Assembly: GCA_958296195.1 (NCBI GenBank)
Contig: OY282455.1
Coordinates: 3,534,001 to 3,598,000, forward strand
Direction of reading: 5' to 3'
Length of the DNA: 64,000 nucleotides
DNA from: an uncultured Pseudomonadales bacterium
GTDB lineage: Bacteria; Pseudomonadota; Gammaproteobacteria; Pseudomonadales; Azotimanducaceae
Below are positions 40,348-49,201 of this stretch, piece after piece. The notes under the pieces are model-generated. The model worked only from the letters and a program-made list of their open reading frames with translations, made no database searches and had not been told where the DNA came from. A program made the translations under genes and the position numbers. The first letter of the stretch is position 1. Each line of letters opens with the position of its first letter.

Positions 40348-42552
40348 TCATTCCGCTTTCGCGACCCGCTCCAAAGCCGCCGCCGGGTGCAAAGGCAGGC
40401 GGATGCGCATCTCCGTGTAGGCGTCCACTTCGGATTCCACGACGATGGCGCCACCATGCCGGGTAATGATGTCCACCGTTAGCGAAAGGCCAAGCCCGGT
40501 GCCCTTGCCCGTGTCCTTGGTGGTCACGAAAGGCTCAAACATGCGCTCACGCAAGTCGTCGGGAATGCCTGGCCCGTTGTCCCGAATGGAGAACTCCACC
40601 TCATCCTCCAGGCGACGGCTGGCGATGCGCAACTCCGGCGCATAACCTTCGCCGGCCTTCTCACGTTTTTCCTCCATGGCTTGGAAGGCGTTGGTGAGGA
40701 TGTTGAGAAACGCCCGGCTCAGGTCCTGCGGCACCACTTTAACCATGCCGACCTTTTCATCGAGGTCCACGCTCAAGGACGCATTGAAGTCCTGATTCTC
40801 GCCCCGAGTCGCATGGTAGGCCAACTCCATGTACTGCTTCAGCAAGGCGTTTAGGTCCGTCTCGCGCCAATCACCGGGGGAGGCGCGGGAATGCTCCAGC
40901 ATGCTGTGGACGATGCCGTCCGCCCGACCGCAATGCTCCCCCACCTTGCCCAGATTGACCTTAAGGTCGGCCAGAATTTCGGCGATGTCCTCGGCAAGGT
41001 CGGAGTTCTCTTCTGTGGATTCGTCAATGATCTCGCCGATCTCGTCAACGAGTTCTACCGAAAGTTCGGCAAAGTTGCGCACGAAGTTCAACGGATTTTT
41101 GATTTCGTGGGCGACGCCGGCGGTCAGCTTGCCCAAGGACGCCAATTTCTCCTCGGCGACCATCTGCTCCTGAGCCTTGTTCAACCGCTCCAAGGTATGC
41201 TCCAAGGCTTGGTTCTTGTCCTCAAGCTCCTTGGCTAGCTTCTCGACCAGGTTCAACCTCTGCACCTCCAGGGCGTAGCGGCGGAAGACCTCCAGCGCAT
41301 TCGCCATGTCCGTGACTTCGTCGTTGCCGGACACCGCCACCGGCGCCTCCAAGTCGCCCCCGGCCATGTCCCGCATGACGGCGGCGAGGGCCACCAACCG
41401 ATGCAGCAGATGGCGTCCGACAAACAGCCAACCGATGAGGAAGGCGCCGCCAATGCTCAACAGGTTCAACACGGCAAGCAGGCCGATTCCGGTGCTGGCG
41501 GCGGCCTGCGATTCGGCGTTGACGTTGACCGCCTCCCTGTTCACCTCCGCCACCAGCTTCTCCATGTCGCTCAGCAGTCCGGCGGAGGCGTCTCGGCCAG
41601 CGGCCAAGGCCTGGCGCTCCTGAGCCAGCCGCTCCAGGAATTCCCGTCGCAGCGGGAAAATGCCTTCCTTCGCTTCGCCGATCTCGATCAACCGGCTGCC
41701 TAGGCTTTGCAGTGCGTTGTTGGGAGTGTGGGTCGCCATGCGCTTCAAGGAGCGTCGCAAGCTCTGCGCGGCGCTGTGAAAGCGTTCCGCCAGCGGCTCC
41801 ATCAGATCCCGATCCGACAGGGACAGCGCCTCGCCGAGCAGGGAGCCGCCCAGATTCGCTTGTTGGCCGATGTCGATCAGGTCCCGGTAGTAGGCGAGCT
41901 CGGATTCCGAAGCCCGCTCCGCCAAGGGCCGCCTGCTGTCCTCCAAGCTGCGCAGCCCCTCCACCAAGAAGAAACCCTGATCATCGATTGCGGCGCCGAT
42001 GCTTCGCTGCATGCGCCTGTTGACCTCCGCCAACTCGTCGACCAAGCGCTCCAGGGACTGTTGGATCTCCAAGCGGCGACCAGAGGACTCATAGACTCGA
42101 TCCAACAAGGACCAAGAGCTTTCCAAGCGGGCCTCCAAGAGGGAGGCATAGTCCCTGAGAGTTGCGCCGGCGGCCAACTCCTCGACCAAGGCGACCAACT
42201 GATCCCGTTCCAGACGAACGTCAAGAGAAACCTTGGTGTGCTCGTCAACTGAGCCGGCCGAGACCATGCGGGCGGCGCCGTTGACCAAGCTGGCGCTGCG
42301 CCGCGCCACCTCCACGGTGCGGCTGAGGTTGGGAATGCTCCGCTCGGCCAAGCGGGACTGATGCTCCACAATTTCGTTCAGGAAGAAGTAGGCGACAAAA
42401 CTGGCCAGCAGCACCAAAACAACGCTGCCCATCAGCCCGAGGTATATCTGCGGCGCAATCCCCAAGCGGCGCCCGGAAGGCTGCTGCACGGCCGCCTGGG
42501 CCTCTTGGATGGCCAAACCTTGCGGGGAGGAACTGGCTTCCGGGCCGCTCAT
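40348..42552 (-). CDS. HAMP-containing sensor histidine kinase
   Basis: A 734-residue membrane kinase. The first transmembrane helix is about residues 36-56 (IYLGLMGSVVLVLLASFVA), followed by a large helical periplasmic domain of about 300 residues (TorS-like helical bundle), a second membrane helix near GIGLLAVLNLLSIGGAFLIG, a HAMP domain, a coiled coil (AKELEDKNQALEHTLERL), the dimerisation/phosphoacceptor box AGVAHEIKNPLNF with His482 and a HATPase domain (DNGPGIP, GTGLGLS). Its start overlaps the stop of the binding-protein gene (ATGA). Coupling with a periplasmic binding protein parallels TorT-TorS: ligand-bound protein would signal through this kinase. Confidence 0.9.
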   Translation of the reverse strand: MSGPEASSSPQGLAIQEAQAAVQQPSGRRLGIAPQIYLGLMGSVVLVLLASFVAYFFLNEIVEHQSRLAERSIPNLSRTVEVARRSASLVNGAARMVSAGSVDEHTKVSLDVRLERDQLVALVEELAAGATLRDYASLLEARLESSWSLLDRVYESSGRRLEIQQSLERLVDELAEVNRRMQRSIGAAIDDQGFFLVEGLRSLEDSRRPLAERASESELAYYRDLIDIGQQANLGGSLLGEALSLSDRDLMEPLAERFHSAAQSLRRSLKRMATHTPNNALQSLGSRLIEIGEAKEGIFPLRREFLERLAQERQALAAGRDASAGLLSDMEKLVAEVNREAVNVNAESQAAASTGIGLLAVLNLLSIGGAFLIGWLFVGRHLLHRLVALAAVMRDMAGGDLEAPVAVSGNDEVTDMANALEVFRRYALEVQRLNLVEKLAKELEDKNQALEHTLERLNKAQEQMVAEEKLASLGKLTAGVAHEIKNPLNFVRNFAELSVELVDEIGEIIDESTEENSDLAEDIAEILADLKVNLGKVGEHCGRADGIVHSMLEHSRASPGDWRETDLNALLKQYMELAYHATRGENQDFNASLSVDLDEKVGMVKVVPQDLSRAFLNILTNAFQAMEEKREKAGEGYAPELRIASRRLEDEVEFSIRDNGPGIPDDLRERMFEPFVTTKDTGKGTGLGLSLTVDIITRHGGAIVVESEVDAYTEMRIRLPLHPAAALERVAKAE

Positions 42553-43772
42553 CGTCCCACCATCCTTGCAACAGGCCGCACTTCGCCGTTGGCGTCTATT
42601 CTGGTCAGATAGACTCGGTCTGAACCTTGGTTGTCACCGGCGCCGTAGCCGAGTTCAAAACCGCCAAGATCAACGGCGGACGCCTGCCGCAAGGCTTCGA
42701 GCAGCCGCGCTGGGCTGACCTCCGCACCGACCCGGCGCACGCCTTCAATGAGCAGGCGCCCGGCCAAATAACCTTCCAAGGAGACGAAGCCAAACTCCGC
42801 CTGCGGCGCCAGCGTCGTCAACGCCTCTTGGTAGCGAGCCACCACCGACACGCTGTCGTCAGCGGGAAAGGGCACCACTTGGGTGATGTAAACCCCCTCC
42901 CCGTCCGGACCAAGCTCCCGCGCCAAGGCCGAACTGCCGACAAAGGAGATGTTGACGAAACAGGGATTGAACCCTAGGCGGCGGGCCCAGCGAATCAAGG
43001 CGGCCGCTGGTTGATAGGCGCCGATGATGACCACGGCTTCCGGCTGGAAACGGCGCAGGTCCAACAGCGGCACCTTGACGCTTTCAGTGTTGCGCGGATA
43101 GTCCGCCTCGGCCACCAATGGGAGGTTGTGCGCCTGCAGCGCCAAGCGCAAGCCCTGCAGCCCCGCTCGTCCGTAGGAGTCGTCCTGATAAAAGATGCCG
43201 ATGCGGGTCAGGCCTAGATCCGCAGTCAGCCGGGCAACGATCTCCGCCGTTTCCTGGAAGTAGGAGGCGCGCACATTGACCACGTTGGGACGGATATCCG
43301 CCTCGCGCAGAAATTCGGCGCCGGTGAAGGGGGCGATGTATGGCACTCCGGCCTCCGCCGCAACGGGCTGCGCGGCCCCTGAAGTGGGTGTGCCGACGGC
43401 GCCGATCAAGGCCAGCGCCTGGACTTCCTCAATCAACGTCCTGGTGTTGGTGATGGCCGCTTCCGGCTCGTAGGCGTCGTCCAAGGTCACAAGGGAAAGC
43501 CGACGGCCATGGACGCCGCCGTTTCGGTTGGCTTCCTCAAAAGCCGCCAACAGCCCTTGGCGCATCCCCAACCCAAGCTCGCTGGCCGGCCCCGTCAGAG
43601 CGGCGGACTGGCCGAACACCAAGGCTGCCGGCGCCGCAGCTTCCTGCGCACCGACAAGGGTGGAACCGAACAGCCCCCAAGCGACCAGACCTGCGGAAAA
43701 GAAATGCCGCGCCAACGGTTTGCCAGCAAACCACCACCAAGCCGGACGGCCTCCATCCTCAACCGAGTGCAT
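42549..43772 (-). CDS. ABC-type (Leu/Ile/Val-like) periplasmic substrate-binding protein
   Basis: A 407-residue periplasmic binding protein of the Peripla_BP_6 type. A long signal peptide (about 1-42, ending LVGAQEA) precedes VFGQSAALTGPASELGLGMR, the canonical start of these proteins, and then GAVGTPTSGAAQPVA and FYQDDSYGRAG. No ABC permease or ATPase is adjacent; its stop overlaps the kinase start (ATGA). It therefore probably acts as a sensory binding protein for the kinase, not in transport. I chose ATG 43772 over the upstream TTG 43826, which would lengthen the signal peptide n-region. Confidence 0.87.
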   Translation of the reverse strand: MHSVEDGGRPAWWWFAGKPLARHFFSAGLVAWGLFGSTLVGAQEAAAPAALVFGQSAALTGPASELGLGMRQGLLAAFEEANRNGGVHGRRLSLVTLDDAYEPEAAITNTRTLIEEVQALALIGAVGTPTSGAAQPVAAEAGVPYIAPFTGAEFLREADIRPNVVNVRASYFQETAEIVARLTADLGLTRIGIFYQDDSYGRAGLQGLRLALQAHNLPLVAEADYPRNTESVKVPLLDLRRFQPEAVVIIGAYQPAAALIRWARRLGFNPCFVNISFVGSSALARELGPDGEGVYITQVVPFPADDSVSVVARYQEALTTLAPQAEFGFVSLEGYLAGRLLIEGVRRVGAEVSPARLLEALRQASAVDLGGFELGYGAGDNQGSDRVYLTRIDANGEVRPVARMVGR

Positions 43773-43839
43773 GGTTCGTTTCTGGAACACCTTGGGGCGC
43801 AAGCCTCTGGGCGGTCGTGTCGGCAAGACGAGCGGAGGT

Positions 43840-45018
43840 CTAGGTGGTGTCCGCAGCCTGCCGCAACGCCTTTAGGCGCAGGGTGAGGCAGGTCATGTCG
43901 TCAAACTGGGCGGCGCCGTCGGCGAACTTCTCCACGGACTCGACGGCGCCCCGCACCACGTTTTGGGACGGCTGCGCACCGATGCGGCCGAGCAGGTCGT
44001 CAAGCCGTCCTTCGCCGTACTCATCGTTGACCGGGTTGCAGGCTTCGGTGATGCCGTCGGTGTAGAGAAACAGGGTGTCGCCAACAGCCACGCTGATTTC
44101 CCGCTCCTTGAAGCCGTGGCCGGCGAATACGCCAAGGGCGAGGTCTCCCGTGGGATCAAGACCCTCCACTGCGCCGTCCGCACGAATAATCCGCGGCGGG
44201 TTGTGGCCGCCGTTGGAGTAGCGCAGACATCCATCGCGGAAGTCCAGAACGCCATAGAAAAGGGTGACGAACATGCAAGCGTCGTTGTCCTGGCTTAGGA
44301 ATTCGTTGACCTCGGCCAAGCAAGCGCCGGGCGAATCATGGCGGTTGGCGGCGGATTTGAGCAGCGCCCTAGTGACCATGGTGATGAGCGCCGCCGGCAC
44401 CCCCTTGTCGGACACATCGGCGATGACCAAACCCATCCGGTAGTCATCGATTTGAAAGAAATCGTAGAAGTCCCCGCCGATCTCCCGGGCCGGAGTCATC
44501 ACGGCGCCGATGTCGAAGTCATCCCCTTCCGGCAGCGCCTCCGGCAGCGACGAAGTCTGCACATGCCTGGCGACCTCCAGCTCCTGCTTAAGGGCGACCA
44601 GCCGATCCCTGTTTTGCAGCGCCTGCTGCAGGGTGTCGATGTGCTTTACGGTCTTGTCGATGGTGATGGACAGGTCGTTGAAGTCGATGGGCTTGGTCAC
44701 GAAGTCAAAGGCGCCCCGGTTCATGGCGGTGCGGATGTTCTCCATGTCGCCGTAGGCGGAAATGATGACCGCGCGAATTTCGGGATTGACCCCCTCCAAT
44801 TGGCCGAGCAAGGTCAGCCCGTCCATGACCGGCATGTTGATGTCGGAGAGGACGAGGCGAATGTCCGGGTTCTCCTCGAGCTTCGCCAATGCCTCCTTGC
44901 CGTTGTGGGCGAACAGAAACTCAAACTCACCCTTGCGAATGCGGCGTCGGAACCGCTGGCGGACCAACAACTCAAGGTCTTCCTCGTCATCGACCATCAA
45001 TATGCGAACTGGTTCCAT
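43840..45018 (-). CDS. Response regulator with SpoIIE/RsbU-type PP2C phosphatase domain
   Basis: A 392-residue protein. Residues 1-120 are a receiver domain with acidic pocket DDEE (10-13), phospho-acceptor Asp59 in LSDINMPVMDG and VTKPIDF. After a coiled coil (DTLQQALQNRDRLVALKQEL) comes a PP2C-type SpoIIE phosphatase domain (EIGGDFYDFFQID, VIADVSDKGVPAALI, YTDGITEACN, FDDMTCLTL). Such proteins dephosphorylate STAS-domain antagonists when activated by phosphorylation. It lies between the kinase pair downstream and the RsbW-like gene upstream on the same strand, linking two-component input to the partner switch. Confidence 0.93.
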   Translation of the reverse strand: MEPVRILMVDDEEDLELLVRQRFRRRIRKGEFEFLFAHNGKEALAKLEENPDIRLVLSDINMPVMDGLTLLGQLEGVNPEIRAVIISAYGDMENIRTAMNRGAFDFVTKPIDFNDLSITIDKTVKHIDTLQQALQNRDRLVALKQELEVARHVQTSSLPEALPEGDDFDIGAVMTPAREIGGDFYDFFQIDDYRMGLVIADVSDKGVPAALITMVTRALLKSAANRHDSPGACLAEVNEFLSQDNDACMFVTLFYGVLDFRDGCLRYSNGGHNPPRIIRADGAVEGLDPTGDLALGVFAGHGFKEREISVAVGDTLFLYTDGITEACNPVNDEYGEGRLDDLLGRIGAQPSQNVVRGAVESVEKFADGAAQFDDMTCLTLRLKALRQAADTT

Positions 45019-45087
45019 AGTCTCCTTGCCAATCGCGTTCAGAATTTCACCGAGCTCCCGGCTGCAACGCCGCCAAGCCCGCTGCTC

Positions 45088-45552
45088 TCATTTGCCGGCG
45101 TCCGCCTCCAACTTCATTCGCATCTTGATGCGGTTGAATCCATCGCTCCGCTCGTAGGAGACGCTGTCCGCGAACTCCTTGACGAAATAGACGCCCAAGC
45201 CGCCGATGGGCCGGTCCTCGACCTCCAAGTTGGTGTCCGGCTGGGGCGCTTCCGTGAGCGGATCAAACGCATCACCGTTATCCTCCACCTCCGCCGCCAC
45301 CGCGTCTCCGCCGCGGCTTAGGCGCATGCGCAAATGCGGGGTGGCGACATCGCGCAACGAGTGGGTGATGCAGTTCGTCACGAGTTCGTCGAGCACCAAG
45401 TTTAGCCGATACGGCAAGGCGCCGCCGATGGACTCGGCTGCGGCGAAATGTTCGACCGCCTCCGCCAAGGTCTTGAGCGCCTCGCCGAGATCAGGGCTTA
45501 GCCGAATGTCGTAGCCGCCGCCAATGCTGGAGCGTTCGTTGGAGTCAGACAC
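45088..45552 (-). CDS. RsbW-like anti-sigma/serine kinase (HATPase_c_2)
   Basis: A 154-residue GHKL ATPase of the RsbW/SpoIIAB class. The N box is LDELVTNCITHSL, the G1 box VEDNGDAFDP, and the G2 region PIGGLGVYFVKEFAD. Such kinases phosphorylate a STAS partner and sequester a sigma factor or other effector. It starts at GTG 45552 with no clear ribosome-binding site, is 69 bases upstream of the response regulator on the same strand, and is divergent from the STAS gene at 45779. It very likely partners that STAS protein. No sigma factor gene lies nearby. Confidence 0.88.
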   Translation of the reverse strand: MSDSNERSSIGGGYDIRLSPDLGEALKTLAEAVEHFAAAESIGGALPYRLNLVLDELVTNCITHSLRDVATPHLRMRLSRGGDAVAAEVEDNGDAFDPLTEAPQPDTNLEVEDRPIGGLGVYFVKEFADSVSYERSDGFNRIKMRMKLEADAGK

Positions 45553-45778
45553 GGGCCAAATAGTACACCGACTTGCCTAGCTGCGCCAAAAATGGGCAAA
45601 ATGCCGCTGGTTGCTCGACGCCGACGGAGAAAATCAGCGAAATTTCCCTGCAAGTCCATATATACTTTTGGCCTGTTTGACCCGTTCGGGCTAAACTGTG
45701 AGTGGGAGGCTGTCGGCCCGGCGGGCAACTGCATCCCAAACTGCCACTAGTGAAGACCTCCAGCGAGGAGACATGGCG

Positions 45779-46117
45779 ATGGATTTGAAGACCAGTCAGG
45801 AGCAAGGCGCGTTGGTCGCGGCGCCTCAAGGCCGCATCGACGGGCTGAACGCCCATGATTTCCAAGAGGCGCTCAAAGCCGCCATCGGCGATGACGACAA
45901 GGTGGTCATCATCGATTTCGGCGCCGTCACCTACATCAGCAGCGCCGGGTTGCGGGCCACCTTGGTCACCGCCAAACTCCTGCGGGAGCGCAAGGCCGCC
46001 TTTTCCTTGTGCGCCCTTTCCGACCCCATCCGCGAGATCTTCTCGGTCAGCGGCTTCGACAAGATCATCGACATCCACCCCTCCAAGGAGGCTGCGCTCG
46101 CCGCCACAACCAGCTAA
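45779..46117 (+). CDS. STAS-domain anti-sigma-factor antagonist
   Basis: A 112-residue single STAS domain. The central switch segment is VIIDFGAVTYISSAGLRATL; the serine pair 54-55 sits where RsbV/SpoIIAA-type proteins are phosphorylated. GAGGAG at 45765-45770 is eight bases before ATG 45779, which I prefer over ATG 45773. It is divergent from the RsbW-like kinase and completes the partner switch: phosphatase (43840), kinase (45088), antagonist (here). It converges with ligC across a hairpin. Confidence 0.9.
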   Translation: MDLKTSQEQGALVAAPQGRIDGLNAHDFQEALKAAIGDDDKVVIIDFGAVTYISSAGLRATLVTAKLLRERKAAFSLCALSDPIREIFSVSGFDKIIDIHPSKEAALAATTS

Positions 46118-46148
46118 AGGTCCCACCCCTTCCGCGCCCCATCAGAAA

Positions 46149-46181
46149 CGCCGAAATCCGCTTATGGCGCGGGTTTCGGCG
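46149..46181. terminator. Hairpin between convergent STAS and ligC genes
   Basis: CGCCGAAATCCGC (46149-46161) and GCGGGTTTCGGCG (46169-46181) form a 13-bp stem with one G-U wobble and a seven-base loop. On the minus strand the hairpin is followed by TTTCT, weakly U-rich, so it may end ligC transcription; on the plus strand there is no U run. Its location between two convergent stops supports a bidirectional terminator. Confidence 0.55.
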
Positions 46182-46196
46182 AATAGCCAGCTGGGA

Positions 46197-47138
46197 TTAG
46201 CCGAGTTGCCGCTGCATCAAGTCCAAGGTGCGCATGGCGGGAAGGCCTTGGGCCAAGCTGGAGTTGGGCTCCCGGCCGGCGCGGATGGCGGCAAGAAACT
46301 CGCGGTCGGCCAGCTCTATGCCGTCGCTGCTGGCCGCCGCACCGCTGACGTCGATTTGCTCGCCAGCGCCGGTGAACAGGTCGTCGTAGTTGGCCACGAA
46401 GGTGCCGTGGTCGCAGATGTAGCGGAAGAAGGTGCCGAAGGGGCCTTGGTTGTTGAAGGAAAGCGACAGGGTGCAGATGGCGCCGTGCGGGGACTTCATG
46501 CCCAAGGCCATGTCCATGGCGATGCCCAGTTTGGGGTGGATGGGGCCTTGCAGGGCGGTCACCGCCGCCGCCGGGGCGCCGGTTTGGTATTGGAACAAGT
46601 CCACCGTGTGGCAGGCGTGGTGCCATAACAGATGGTCGGTCCAACTGCGCGGCTCGCCCTTGGCGTTGGTGTTGCTGCGGCGGAAGAAGAAGGTCTGCAC
46701 GTCCATCTGCTGAATGCGCAGTTCGCCGGCGGTGATCTTGTCGTGCAGCCATTGGTGGGAGGGGTTGAAGCGGCGCACATGGTTAACCATGGCCACCACT
46801 CCGGTTTCCCGCTGCACCCGCACCAGTTCCTCCGCATCCGCCAAGCTGTCCGCCATGGGTATTTCCACCAGAACATGCTTGCCGGCCCGCATGACTTGTT
46901 TAGCTTGAGCGGCGTGGATGGGGGTGGGGGTGGCCAAAATGGCCGCCTCCACGCCCGGCTGGGCCAAAGCCTCCGCCAAGTCCAGGGTTACATGGGGAAT
47001 GCCGCGGGCCGCCGCCACCTTCTCGGTGGCCTCCAGTACGCCGCCGCAGATGGAGACCACATCAACCCCGTCGATGCGCGCCAAGGCGTCCAGATGCTTG
47101 CCGGCGAAGGCGCCTTCGCCGGCGATGCAGATTTTCAC
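46197..47138 (-). CDS. ligC: 4-carboxy-2-hydroxymuconate-6-semialdehyde dehydrogenase (LigC-like)
   Basis: A 313-residue Gfo/Idh/MocA-fold enzyme that strongly resembles LigC of the protocatechuate 4,5-cleavage pathway. Diagnostic segments are [78 protein letters not shown] and [16 protein letters not shown]. LigC oxidises the hemiacetal of the ring-cleavage product to 2-pyrone-4,6-dicarboxylate with NADP+. It starts at GTG 47138, overlapping the ligK stop (GTGA), and is the last gene of the unit. The next enzyme, PDC hydrolase LigI, is not in the window. Confidence 0.93.
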   Translation of the reverse strand: MKICIAGEGAFAGKHLDALARIDGVDVVSICGGVLEATEKVAAARGIPHVTLDLAEALAQPGVEAAILATPTPIHAAQAKQVMRAGKHVLVEIPMADSLADAEELVRVQRETGVVAMVNHVRRFNPSHQWLHDKITAGELRIQQMDVQTFFFRRSNTNAKGEPRSWTDHLLWHHACHTVDLFQYQTGAPAAAVTALQGPIHPKLGIAMDMALGMKSPHGAICTLSLSFNNQGPFGTFFRYICDHGTFVANYDDLFTGAGEQIDVSGAAASSDGIELADREFLAAIRAGREPNSSLAQGLPAMRTLDLMQRQLG

Positions 47139-47812
47139 TCGACGTACTCCAATCCAGCGGCGGCGAGCTTGCCGCGCATGTCGTAAATGTCCAACCCCAG
47201 TTCGCCGGCGGCCAAGCGCTTGCGTTTGTGCTGTTCAGCGGCTTGCCGCTGCCGGCTTTTCTCCAAGGCGGCAGCGGCGGCCTTCCGGGGGACGATGCAT
47301 ACGCCGTCGTCATCCGCCACCACCACGTCGCCGGGCGCTAAGGCGCAGCCGGCGCAGACGACGGGAACGTTCACCGAGCCTGCAGTCGCCTTCACCGTGC
47401 CCTTGGCGGAGACCGCCTTCGACCAAACCGGGAACCGCATGGCGGTGAGGTCCGCCACGTCCCGGACGCCAGCGTCGATCACCAACCCCTGAACACCACG
47501 GGCCTTGGCGGAGGTGGCCAGCAGGTCGCCGAACATGCCGTCGCTGTTGTCCGAGGACAGGGCCACCACCAAAACGTCCCCGGCTTGGCACAGCTCGATG
47601 GCGACGTGCAGCATCCAGTTGTCGCCTGGATGGGCCAACACCGTGACGGCGCTGCCGGCGATGCGGGCGCCGGGGTAGATGGGCCGCATGTAGGGCTTCA
47701 GCAGGCCGAAGCGGCCCTGTGCCTCATGCACAGTGGCCACGCCCTGTTGCGCCAAGCCGGCGACCACGGACGCCTCCGCCCGCTCAATGTTCCTGACGGC
47801 GATGGTTTTCAT
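47135..47812 (-). CDS. ligK: 4-carboxy-4-hydroxy-2-oxoadipate aldolase (RraA/LigK-like)
   Basis: A 225-residue RraA-fold class II aldolase matching LigK/ProA in length and motifs: [11 protein letters not shown] near the start, [31 protein letters not shown] (metal and substrate site), [16 protein letters not shown] and [12 protein letters not shown]. It splits 4-carboxy-4-hydroxy-2-oxoadipate into pyruvate and oxaloacetate. Start ATG 47812 follows AGGAGAGG, and the preceding small ORF stops inside this start codon (ATGA). ligC follows in an overlapping frame. Confidence 0.93.
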   Translation of the reverse strand: MKTIAVRNIERAEASVVAGLAQQGVATVHEAQGRFGLLKPYMRPIYPGARIAGSAVTVLAHPGDNWMLHVAIELCQAGDVLVVALSSDNSDGMFGDLLATSAKARGVQGLVIDAGVRDVADLTAMRFPVWSKAVSAKGTVKATAGSVNVPVVCAGCALAPGDVVVADDDGVCIVPRKAAAAALEKSRQRQAAEQHKRKRLAAGELGLDIYDMRGKLAAAGLEYVE

Positions 47813-47925
47813 GGCAAGACCTCTCCTGCTTGCCCCTCGGATTCCCAAGCCACCCCGTGCTTCCCCCAGCCCGTGAAGGCGTGCGGGTTCGGCCGTTCGA
47901 GGTTTTTTGGCTTGATGGTTTTCAT
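47809..47925 (-). CDS. 38-aa small ORF coupled between ligU and ligK
   Basis: A 38-codon frame beginning [20 protein letters not shown]. Its ATG overlaps the ligU stop (ATGA at 47925-47922) and its own stop overlaps the ligK ATG (ATGA at 47812-47809). AAGGAGAAG inside the ligU end is a good ribosome-binding site. The first residues (MKTI..NLER) resemble those of LigK ([11 protein letters not shown]), so it may have arisen from a partial duplication of the ligK start. I recognise no family for the rest (the [12 protein letters not shown] stretch). Real translation is likely from the double overlap; function is unknown. Confidence 0.5.
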   Translation of the reverse strand: MKTIKPKNLERPNPHAFTGWGKHGVAWESEGQAGEVLP

Positions 47926-48986
47926 GGAAAGGCTTCTCCTTCAAACAGCAGACGGGCGGTGCGCACCACCCCGGCCGCCTGCACCTGGTTTGCTTCGTTC
48001 AATTCAAGCCGTACGCCGAAGACGCCGGAGGGATGCTCCACCGCCGCCGTCTTGGGGCTGCCCGCCGGCACCGAGCCGATATCGGCCGCCACGGCCCCCG
48101 GCAGCAGGCAGGCGGTGGCCACGCTGACTGCGCCAAGCACACCGATGGCCTTGTGGCAGACGTGGGGGATGAAGGTGCGGGTCATCACCAACCCGCCCTG
48201 CTGCGGCGGAGAGACCAAGCACATCTTGGGCACGGACTTAGCGGTCACGTCGCCTAGGTTCATCCTAGGGCCGAGCGCTAGGCGCAGGGCCTCCAGCCTA
48301 GTCTTCAGCGCGGCGTCGGCGTCCAGTTCCTCCGGACTTTCCAATCCCGTCAAGCCGAAGTCCGCCGCCCGCAGCACCACAACCGGCATGCCGTTATCGA
48401 CGCAGGTGACTTCGACTCCTTCCACCACATCCAAGGCGTTGCCGGTGGGCAACAAGGCGCCGCAGGCGGAGCCGGCGATGTTTTGATAGCTGCAGACCAC
48501 CGGCGCCGCCGTGCCCGGCACACCGTCAATGGCGGTGTCCCCCTTGACTTGGAGCGACCCATCCGGGGTTTGCATCAGCAAGTGGCAAAGCCCACCGGAG
48601 TTCAGCATGCGCACCCGCACCACCGTCTCCTTCCCAGTGATGGGCGCCATGCCCTTGTGGATGGCGTAAACTCCCACCCCGGCGAGGATGTTGCCGCAAT
48701 TCTGCACGCTGCTGACGGTTTGCTTGCGCGGGTCCACCTGCAGGAACAGGTAGTCAACATCCGCCTCCACATCCGCCGTTTGCCTGACCACGGCCACCTT
48801 GCTGGTCAGCGGATGGCCGCCGCCGATGCCATCAACCTGCAGGGCGTCCGGCCCGCCGAGAATGCGCACCAACAACCGGTTGCGAGCCGCTTCGCCCGCC
48901 GGCAAATCATCCTGCAGAAAAAATGCGGCGCGGGACGTGCCGCCGCGAATCAGGCAGCAAGGAACGCGAGGAGGGGGCATCAGCAT
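47922..48986 (-). CDS. ligU: 4-oxalomesaconate tautomerase (PrpF-family, LigU/GalD-like)
   Basis: A 354-residue PrpF-fold isomerase. Hallmarks are the N-terminal [33 protein letters not shown], the catalytic-Cys region [18 protein letters not shown], and the C-terminal [20 protein letters not shown]. LigU/GalD isomerises the double bond of 4-oxalomesaconate in protocatechuate and gallate degradation, and the ligK, ligJ and ligC neighbours make that role likely. The start at 48986 follows GGAAAG. Downstream it overlaps the small ORF. Confidence 0.9.
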   Translation of the reverse strand: MLMPPPRVPCCLIRGGTSRAAFFLQDDLPAGEAARNRLLVRILGGPDALQVDGIGGGHPLTSKVAVVRQTADVEADVDYLFLQVDPRKQTVSSVQNCGNILAGVGVYAIHKGMAPITGKETVVRVRMLNSGGLCHLLMQTPDGSLQVKGDTAIDGVPGTAAPVVCSYQNIAGSACGALLPTGNALDVVEGVEVTCVDNGMPVVVLRAADFGLTGLESPEELDADAALKTRLEALRLALGPRMNLGDVTAKSVPKMCLVSPPQQGGLVMTRTFIPHVCHKAIGVLGAVSVATACLLPGAVAADIGSVPAGSPKTAAVEHPSGVFGVRLELNEANQVQAAGVVRTARLLFEGEAFP

Positions 48987-49201
48987 GCTTTCCTAGCCGT
49001 AGGACGATGACGCAGGCAACTCGGCCCTCCGTACGCGAATCGCCCCAACCTTATCCACCCCCCTTAGGGGAGCCTTCGGCCGTTCTTGCTCCATGCTACC
49101 CAGATTCGGGACTAGGCCTGTCGAATTTGGGCAGGCCCGCAACGCCCAGAGTTGCTTGGGCAAGCGGTTCGGAACCCAGCACGGCACTTACCCGCCCAAC
49201 T

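Noticed and set aside
49065..49085. CCCCTTAGGGG hairpin in the ligJ-ligU gap as terminator
   Set aside because: The stem is short and no U-run follows in either direction.
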